From positions 1 through 7,926 of the forward strand of contig CAIUAS010000050.1 in the NCBI GenBank assembly GCA_903897205.1: a stretch of DNA of 7,926 nucleotides, read 5' to 3'. Positions 7,179-7,926 of the stretch are shown here, piece by piece. Each line of letters opens with the position of its first letter. Position 1 is the stretch's first letter. This DNA is from an uncultured Gammaproteobacteria bacterium (GTDB lineage: Bacteria; Pseudomonadota; Gammaproteobacteria; CAIUAS01). The notes beneath the pieces are model-generated. The model saw only the letters and a program-made list of their open reading frames with translations, searched no databases and was not told where the DNA came from. A program made the position numbers and the translations under genes.

Positions 7179-7214
7179 CCTGAGGTTAATCAGGTAAACT
7201 AGGGAAATTCCTAG
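7179..7214 (-). terminator. Tandem small hairpins downstream of the TpsB gene
   Basis: Two short inverted repeats lie in the 149-nt gap after the TpsB stop: CTAGG (7199-7203) with CCTAG (7210-7214), extendable by two pairs, and CCTGA (7179-7183) with TCAGG (7190-7194) around a 6-nt loop. Read on the - strand, the second is followed by the pyrimidine-rich CCTTTCCCTT. Neither has a classic run of T, so a terminator is only one reading; a structured leader of the next operon is another. Confidence 0.25.
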
Positions 7215-7250
7215 CTTTAATATACTCACAGCGTTGCAATGTTAGGCGTT

Positions 7251-7926
7251 TTAGCTCTTTGCTTTAGGATGGATATTGACAGGAATAGTTGCAGGAACCG
7301 GATTAAATTTTGGCTCCAAACTATTTTGGACATTATTATTATCAGAGTGATAATTCTTTACATCAGCAATCACTACACTAAGATAGGCACGCAGATTACG
7401 ATTATTTTCTGCTGATACTACTTTTGTTAAAGGTTTATCAATTTCCAAATTACTCGCTAGCCATTTAGTTAAATGCAAACGCGCGCCAATGCCAGTGGAT
7501 GCCGCGCTTTGTTTAGCAGGCTGTGATAAATCCTTAATGTTCCACACCGAGCCAATATCATAAAAGGTATACAATTGAGTTTGTGAAAAGTCATAACGTA
7601 ATTCAAGCTTACCAGCCATACCCCGATCACCCGTTATTTCAGATGCATCATAACCACGCCCAAAATTATCACCACCAAAACCAAATTGTTCGGCCGCGTA
7701 TAAGGAATCATCGGTATATTGACCTTCGCCGGCCAAAAATATAGAGAAATTAGCAGGCAATGCCTGCAGGCGCGATATATTCATATTAAACTTAGTAAAT
7801 GTTGGTTGGGCACCAGGCCTTGAAATATTAATAGCATTTGAAGCCCCCAATAAATTTAGACCTTGCGTCATATTGGCCGCGATATTATTTAATCCTAACC
7901 AGGGATCGGCGCGACTATAAGCAATA
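7251..7926 (-). CDS. ShlB/FhaC/HecB-family (TpsB) outer-membrane transporter, C-terminal part
   Basis: The frame stays open through the window's right edge, so this is the last 224 or so codons of a longer gene (TpsB proteins usually have about 550-600 residues); the first in-frame ATG, at 7871, is internal. TpsB proteins are Omp85-superfamily 16-strand barrels that export a large partner protein through the outer membrane. The key motif is FGRGYDASEITGDRG (visible residues 88-102), the L6-loop VRGY-type element of these barrels with Gly in place of Val. Alternating strand patterns follow (GKLELRYDF, LYTFYDIGSVW, STGIGARLHL, LASNLEIDKPL, LRAYLSVVIADV). TpsB proteins normally end at the last strand, but here about 35 more hydrophilic, proline-containing residues follow. 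The N-terminal signal, POTRA domains and any TpsA partner would lie to the right, outside the window. Confidence 0.85.
   Translation of the reverse strand, partial: IAYSRADPWLGLNNIAANMTQGLNLLGASNAINISRPGAQPTFTKFNMNISRLQALPANFSIFLAGEGQYTDDSLYAAEQFGFGGDNFGRGYDASEITGDRGMAGKLELRYDFSQTQLYTFYDIGSVWNIKDLSQPAKQSAASTGIGARLHLTKWLASNLEIDKPLTKVVSAENNRNLRAYLSVVIADVKNYHSDNNNVQNSLEPKFNPVPATIPVNIHPKAKS

Noticed and set aside
7869..7871. ATG 7871 as the true start of the TpsB gene.
   Set aside because: The frame remains open to the window edge, and the visible part is only the C-terminal barrel of a much longer family, so this Met is internal.

Overview
The window looks like a stretch of chromosome from a moderately AT-rich gammaproteobacterium. 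The strongest clue is a full-length FadE-type acyl-CoA dehydrogenase that follows Escherichia coli FadE closely along its length. Together with a cytoplasmic-type trehalase, a two-partner-secretion outer-membrane transporter and a GT-C-like membrane protein, it would fit a Legionellales/Coxiellaceae-like organism. That placement is an inference from overall feel; no rRNA or other marker gene is present.

Layout: the left half (23-4900) is all on the + strand and the right half (4954-7926) all on the - strand, so the halves converge on a 53-nt gap at 4901-4953 that holds a hairpin suited to a shared terminator. The + strand carries a polytopic GT-C-like membrane protein (23-1618), then a 142-nt gap, then a tightly packed trio: fadE (best start GTG 1761, stop 4193), an MNT-type minimal nucleotidyltransferase (4186-4506) and a HEPN-domain partner (4499-4900). 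Both junctions of the trio overlap by exactly 8 nt. The last two genes form a HEPN/MNT toxin-antitoxin pair (MntA-HepT logic, HI0073/HI0074 arrangement) with intact catalytic motifs on both sides: GSX10DXD in the nucleotidyltransferase and RX4HXY in the HEPN protein.

Read leftward from the right edge, the - strand carries the C-terminal part of a ShlB/FhaC/HecB-family (TpsB) outer-membrane transporter, cut by the window end. A 149-nt gap with two small hairpins follows, then an unrecognised 208-aa alpha-helical protein (7101-6475), and directly abutting it with zero spacing a GH37 alpha,alpha-trehalase (6474-4954) with both family signatures and no signal peptide.

How the genes work together: beta-oxidation (fadE) and trehalose hydrolysis are ordinary carbon metabolism. 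The most unusual point is that a toxin-antitoxin pair is wired translationally to the end of fadE, so its expression should follow fatty-acid oxidation. I see no insertion sequence, tRNA, CRISPR array or phage gene. The window is mostly recognisable families; the less explained parts are the fadE-TA coupling, the unknown partner of the trehalase, and the C-terminal extension of the TpsB protein.
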